A DNA stretch of 64,000 bases from the NCBI RefSeq assembly GCF_023016065.1, contig NZ_JALKAQ010000009.1, forward strand, positions 62,001 to 126,000. The letters run 5' to 3'. Shown here piece by piece: positions 60,243 through 64,000 of this stretch; position 1 is the first letter of the stretch; every line of letters starts with the position of its first letter. The DNA comes from Marinobacter sp. S0848L. GTDB lineage: Bacteria; Pseudomonadota; Gammaproteobacteria; Pseudomonadales; Oleiphilaceae. Position numbers and translations under genes: made by a program. The notes beneath the pieces were generated by a model that saw only the letters and a program-made list of their open reading frames with translations, ran no database searches and was not told the DNA's origin.

Positions 60243-62552
60243 ATGAGTAAAACAACGAAATCCCGTAAAAAACCGTCTAAACGTCAGCCAAAGAACCAGC
60301 GCTCGGGCCTGTGGCGTTTACTGTTCCGATTCGCATTGCTGGGGCTGGTGGTGCTAGCTGGCTGGATGGTGTACCTCGATGCGGTTGTCACATCCCGCTT
60401 TGAAGGCCGCCGTTTCGAAGTACCTTCCCGTGTGTATGCCCGCCCGCTGGAGCTGTACGACGGTGCCAGCGTCAGTGCCTCCGGGTTGGCCAGAGAGCTT
60501 GAACTGGCAGGTTATCGATCAGGCAATGGGGTCAAACCCGGCACCTACCGCCGCAACGGTGGCCGTTTTGTCATCAGTGCCCGAGGGTTTTTGTTCCCCG
60601 ATGGTGAAGAGCCGCGCCGCCGCATTTCGCTGGTGGTGAGCGGTGACAAGGTTCGGTCGTTCTCAGTCGTGGCTGGGCCGAAATCGCCGATCGTCCGGCT
60701 TGAACCCGCGCAAATTGGCGGCATTTATCCGGCCCACCGCGAAGATCGTGTTCTGGTGCAGCTCGAAGACGTGCCGGAACTTCTGCCGAACACCTTAATG
60801 GCGGTAGAAGACCGCGAATTCTACAGTCACTTTGGTCTGGCTCCGTTGTCGATTGCCCGGGCCATGTTGGCGAATATCAAAGCGGGCAGAGTGGTGCAAG
60901 GCGGCAGCACATTGACCCAGCAGTTGGTGAAAAACTTCTTCCTGACCCGCGAACAAACCTTGGTGCGTAAAGGCAACGAAGCCTTGATGGCGATCCTGCT
61001 GGAGCTGCATTACGAGAAAGACGACATTCTTGAAACCTATCTGAATGAGGTTTATCTCGGCCAGGCCGGTGTCCGCAGCATTCACGGCTTTGGCCTGGCC
61101 AGTCAGTTTTACTTTGGCGAGCGTCTGAAAGATTTGGCACCGCATCAAATGGCATTGTTGGTAGGAATGGTGAAAGGGCCCAGTTATTACAACCCGAGGC
61201 GCCACCCGAAACGAGCAACCGCACGCCGTAATCTGGTGTTGAATGAAATGACGGAAGCGGGCTTACTGAGCGAGCAAGAAGCGTCCGATGCGAAGGCCAA
61301 ACCATTAGGGGTCAGCGGGAAACCGTCGTTTACGGACAACCGTTACCCGGCTTATATCGACCTGGTTCGCCGACACTTGGCCCGGGATTACCAAGAAGAA
61401 GATTTGCAAAGTGAAGGTTTGCGCATCTTCACAACATTGGACCCTGCGGTTCAGCATGCATCTGAGACTTCGGTCAGTAAAACGTTACCTAAATTGCCTG
61501 GCTCGGATGCGCTGGAGGCGGCCTTGGTGGTTACGGCGAAAGACACCGGCGAAGTGTTGGCTTTGGTCGGCGGTAAAGATCCGAGCTTTGCCGGCTTTAA
61601 CCGTGCAGTGGATGCCAAACGCCCGATGGGTTCCCTGATAAAACCGTTCGTGTATCTGGCCGCTCTTGAGCAGGCTGACCGGTATACGTTAATTACCCCG
61701 GTTAAAGACCAGGCGTTCACGCTGGAATTCGATGACGGCAAACTGTGGCAGCCGAAAAACTTCGACAAGCAGGAGCGGGGCGAAGTGCCTTTACACCGGG
61801 CGCTGTCCAAATCCTATAACCTGCCGGCGGTTCGAGTGGGCCTGGATGTGGGAATTCCTCAGGTGCAGGAAAAGCTCAGAGCATTCGGCATCACCAGCCC
61901 GATATCGGATTATCCATCAATGCTGTTGGGTTCCGTGAATTTGGCACCGGTGGATGTGGCCCAGTTGTATCAAGGTTTAGCGACGTCTGGCTTCAACACA
62001 CCCTTGCGTACCATTCGTGAGGTAACGGATGCCGACAATGAGCCGCTGTCACGGTATAACCTAAAAGTGGACCAAGTGGCCGACCCGGCTGCAGTGCATC
62101 TGGTGCAATACGCCATGCAGGAAACCATGCAAGAAGGCACCGGCCGATCGGCTTACTATACCCTGCCGGACCAGTTAACGCTGGCGGGCAAAACCGGCAC
62201 CACCGACGACGGCCGGGACGCGTGGTTTGCCGGCTTTAGTGGTGATTTGCTGGCGGTGGCCTGGGTCGGCCGAGACGACAATGGCCCCACTTCGCTCACG
62301 GGAGCATCCGGTGCTTTGCCGATTTGGTCCACAATGATGGCTCAGATTCCGCAACATGGGTTTTCACCGGTCATGCCAGACGGCGTGCAGTATCAGTGGG
62401 TAGATACTGAAGCTAATGCTTTGACGGGGGAAGGGTGCCAGAATGCGCGCCTGATACCCTTTGTCGCCGGCAGTGAGCCCGACACCCACACTGGGTGCAA
62501 CGGCGATTTAGGTGGGCAAATACGCAGTTGGTTTGAAGGATTGTTCCGATGA
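60243..62552 (+). CDS. mrcB: Penicillin-binding protein 1B
   Basis: A 769-residue bifunctional peptidoglycan synthase. A short cytoplasmic basic tail precedes one membrane helix (LLFRFALLGLVVLAGWMVYL, about 28-47). The UB2H domain, then the GT51 glycosyltransferase (EDREFYSHFG, GGSTLTQQLVKN) and the transpeptidase follow: SxxK in RPMGSLIKPF, SxN in SKSYNLP and KTGTTDD. It is activated by a lipoprotein partner in Pseudomonas (LpoP); the candidate gene overlaps its stop by 4 bases. Confidence 0.96.
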   Translation: MSKTTKSRKKPSKRQPKNQRSGLWRLLFRFALLGLVVLAGWMVYLDAVVTSRFEGRRFEVPSRVYARPLELYDGASVSASGLARELELAGYRSGNGVKPGTYRRNGGRFVISARGFLFPDGEEPRRRISLVVSGDKVRSFSVVAGPKSPIVRLEPAQIGGIYPAHREDRVLVQLEDVPELLPNTLMAVEDREFYSHFGLAPLSIARAMLANIKAGRVVQGGSTLTQQLVKNFFLTREQTLVRKGNEALMAILLELHYEKDDILETYLNEVYLGQAGVRSIHGFGLASQFYFGERLKDLAPHQMALLVGMVKGPSYYNPRRHPKRATARRNLVLNEMTEAGLLSEQEASDAKAKPLGVSGKPSFTDNRYPAYIDLVRRHLARDYQEEDLQSEGLRIFTTLDPAVQHASETSVSKTLPKLPGSDALEAALVVTAKDTGEVLALVGGKDPSFAGFNRAVDAKRPMGSLIKPFVYLAALEQADRYTLITPVKDQAFTLEFDDGKLWQPKNFDKQERGEVPLHRALSKSYNLPAVRVGLDVGIPQVQEKLRAFGITSPISDYPSMLLGSVNLAPVDVAQLYQGLATSGFNTPLRTIREVTDADNEPLSRYNLKVDQVADPAAVHLVQYAMQETMQEGTGRSAYYTLPDQLTLAGKTGTTDDGRDAWFAGFSGDLLAVAWVGRDDNGPTSLTGASGALPIWSTMMAQIPQHGFSPVMPDGVQYQWVDTEANALTGEGCQNARLIPFVAGSEPDTHTGCNGDLGGQIRSWFEGLFR

Positions 62553-63133
62553 GAAAAGTAACGATAACGCACGCGGCCAGCTTCGCGTTGATGCTTGGTC
62601 TAGCCGGGTGTTCGGCACCGGGCGGAGGCTCGATTTATGTGCCGATGGGCGGTGGCGATCAGTCTAAAGCGCCTGAGCCGCCAAGAACGTCTGAGCCGGA
62701 AACGTCCGAACCTCAAGTCTGGCGCAAGAGCGAGCAGCCGCAAGCCAGCGAACCCGCTCCCGCGCCAGAGCAGCCTACCCGTTCGCCCAGCTATCGCGAA
62801 TCCGGCGATGAGTTGCCCGCTGCGGCGGTCGCGCTGATTCGTGATGCCGATCAACGGCTGCAACAGGGTGACTCGGCTGGAGCCATCTCGCGTCTGGAGC
62901 GGGCCCAGCGAGTGGCACCACGGTCAGCAGAGGTGTATTTCAAACTGGCAGAAGCTTACGTGGCTGGCAATAACCTGGGTGCGGCAGAGCAGTTCACGCT
63001 GAAGGGTTTGTCGCTGGCGGGTAACGATTCCCGTATGCAGCGGTCTGGCTGGTTGTTGCTGGCGGACATTCGCCGAGCGAGAGGTAATGTGGCGGGGGCG
63101 TCTCAGGCCGAGGATCGGGCGAGAGCGTTGTAA
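62549..63133 (+). CDS. TPR lipoprotein, LpoP-like activator of PBP1b
   Basis: A 194-residue lipoprotein: lipobox LGLAGC with Cys21, a Pro/Ser/Glu-rich linker (about 22-90) able to span the periplasm, and a C-terminal TPR domain (VALIRDADQRLQQGDSAGAISRLERAQRVAPRSAEVYFKLAEAY in pieces). Pseudomonas LpoP, the activator of PBP1b, is a TPR lipoprotein encoded next to its PBP gene, and this gene overlaps mrcB by ATGA. The assignment rests on architecture and context; direct sequence homology was not tested. A perfect 8-bp hairpin follows at 63139-63158. Confidence 0.78.
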   Translation: MRKVTITHAASFALMLGLAGCSAPGGGSIYVPMGGGDQSKAPEPPRTSEPETSEPQVWRKSEQPQASEPAPAPEQPTRSPSYRESGDELPAAAVALIRDADQRLQQGDSAGAISRLERAQRVAPRSAEVYFKLAEAYVAGNNLGAAEQFTLKGLSLAGNDSRMQRSGWLLLADIRRARGNVAGASQAEDRARAL

Positions 63134-63138
63134 GGCGT

Positions 63139-63158
63139 AGAGGCCATCCCTGGCCTCT
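63139..63158. other. Perfect hairpin after the LpoP-like gene
   Basis: AGAGGCCA pairs with TGGCCTCT across TCCC, between two convergent genes. No T-run follows, so termination here is plausible but not shown. Confidence 0.45.
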
Positions 63159-63180
63159 AAATATTTCCCGTAAAGGGGTA

Positions 63181-64000
63181 TCAGGATTGCTGGGAGATCA
63201 ACGTCGCCTCGGTGGTCTCGCCGGCTTTCACTTCTACGTTTTGCTTGCCATAGAAGGTTAGTCCTTCGTCTTTTTCGTTATCGTCCAGCTGGCAGCTGTA
63301 GCTCACGGTGTAAGTGCCTTCTGTGAGGAACGCTGCGGTCCACTCATGACGGCTGTCAGCATCTTCATCGTTGACTGGAATAACCATTAACGGATTGTTG
63401 CCGTCTCGGTTGACGTTTAGGTCGATGGGTTCGACATCTGCGCCTTCATAAACGTACACCGAACCTTCGTAGTTGGCGCTGCAGTTGGCTTCGGCCAACT
63501 GGTTTATCTCAGCGTAGTTCACTTCACCGGTTATCTTGCCAACTTCCAGGTTGTTTACCAGTCGTAAAACCGGCTTAAGCATGAAGTCGCCCTTGGCATT
63601 GCCTTGGGGGTCAACAATGGATTTGCGCACGTCAAAATCGATGGTGAAATCGGTGCTGGTGTCTGCCGCTACGACAAAATTTCCTTTCAGTTTTAGGCCG
63701 CTCTGTTCGCCGGATGGCACACCGAGGGTATATCGCGCATCGCCCTCAGACTTTTTGGTCACCCATGAATTGTCAGTATCAATAATCAGGCGAATTTCTT
63801 TGTAGTCGCCAGCGGGCACCTCTTCGTCGGTGATCAGAGGCTCAGTCACGCCGCCCTGTAGTGTTAAGAGATCTACTGTGCCGGTTTTTTCAAGGCTGTA
63901 TTCTATCCATTCGCCGTCAGCGTGCTTGAGTCGGATGGTGTTGAACGCGATGTTAACGCTACTCAGGTCGGTCGCAGGAGCATCTGTGAGCCCCACCGAT
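63181..64000 (-). CDS. DUF4382 domain protein (5' end cut by window edge)
   Basis: At least 272 residues of a secreted or lipoprotein-type protein. The N-terminal visible part VGLTDAPATDLSSVNIAFNTIRLKHADGEWIEY (in pieces) with TGTVDLLTLQGG and VPAGDYKEIRLIID is the DUF4382 pattern. A second beta domain (about 165-270) resembles a carboxypeptidase-regulatory/Ig-like module. The frame continues beyond the window, so the signal peptide is not seen; a GTG at 63996 is within the DUF4382 motif and is not a start. Function unknown. Confidence 0.85.
   Translation of the reverse strand, partial: SVGLTDAPATDLSSVNIAFNTIRLKHADGEWIEYSLEKTGTVDLLTLQGGVTEPLITDEEVPAGDYKEIRLIIDTDNSWVTKKSEGDARYTLGVPSGEQSGLKLKGNFVVAADTSTDFTIDFDVRKSIVDPQGNAKGDFMLKPVLRLVNNLEVGKITGEVNYAEINQLAEANCSANYEGSVYVYEGADVEPIDLNVNRDGNNPLMVIPVNDEDADSRHEWTAAFLTEGTYTVSYSCQLDDNEKDEGLTFYGKQNVEVKAGETTEATLISQQS

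Noticed and set aside
60243-60265. AAAACAACGAAA at the very start of mrcB as a Crc/Hfq site
   Set aside because: Only a partial match, inside the coding sequence, and PBP1b is not an expected catabolite control target.

Overview
The window reads as chromosomal DNA of a marine gammaproteobacterium close to Marinobacter. Gene order matches the Pseudomonas-type layout at several places (pyrE/crc/rph, oxyR-recG, rpsU-dnaG-rpoD, dksA-gluQ-cbrA-cbrB-pcnB-folK-panB-panC, mrcB-lpoP), while a FadL-type porin paired with a large Ig-like lipoprotein recalls the AupA/AupB alkane-uptake pair of Marinobacter. The genus is an inference from content and gene order, not from a database search.

Left part (1-5742): a DUF2782 protein, a lipoprotein, a phasin-like protein, a DUF4124 protein, pyrE, crc (divergent from pyrE), a structured palindromic repeat, rph and yicC. 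Next comes a 16.4 kb genomic island (about 5722-22131) inserted in the 3' end of yicC. Its attL is the present yicC terminus; its attR, just before the usp gene, still encodes the original last six YicC residues in different codons and is followed by what looks like the displaced yicC terminator. The island carries a tyrosine integrase, a type I restriction-modification system with a DUF4268 nuclease-like gene and a HEPN-type Abi gene inside it (hsdM-hsdS-DUF4268-abi-hsdR), a small serine recombinase, two AT-rich genes for secreted proteins of unknown role, an inovirus Gp2-type protein, an IstA-like protein that seems to have lost its DDE residues, an AlpA-type regulator and an unknown basic protein.

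The core genome resumes with usp, gmk, rpoZ, spoT, ridA, a sugar-epimerase-like gene, oxyR-recG, an HDOD protein and a DUF2489 protein. Then come the FadL/Ig-lipoprotein pair, a tRNA-Ile(CAU), the macromolecular synthesis block rpsU-dnaG-rpoD, tsaD, plsY, folB-folK, pgi, panB-panC and folK-pcnB.

The most interesting region is 50613-55868. The stretch between pcnB and cbrB has no plausible gene, but on the minus strand it carries a near-consensus sigma-54 promoter, an upstream cluster of TGTTAC half-sites, four A-rich Hfq/Crc-type motifs and a strong intrinsic terminator. Together these predict a roughly 390-nt CrcZ-like decoy RNA made under CbrB control. With cbrA, cbrB, a 58-codon cbrX coupled to cbrA, and crc elsewhere in the window, nearly the whole carbon catabolite repression circuit known from Pseudomonas is present. 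An AACAACAA motif just upstream of the ribosome binding site of the FadL-type porin gene suggests that hydrocarbon or lipid uptake is one of its targets. The right end holds gluQ, dksA, sfsA, a Rieske protein, a kinase-like ATPase, mrcB with an LpoP-like activator, and a DUF4382 protein cut by the window edge. I see no rRNA, CRISPR array or intact insertion sequence.
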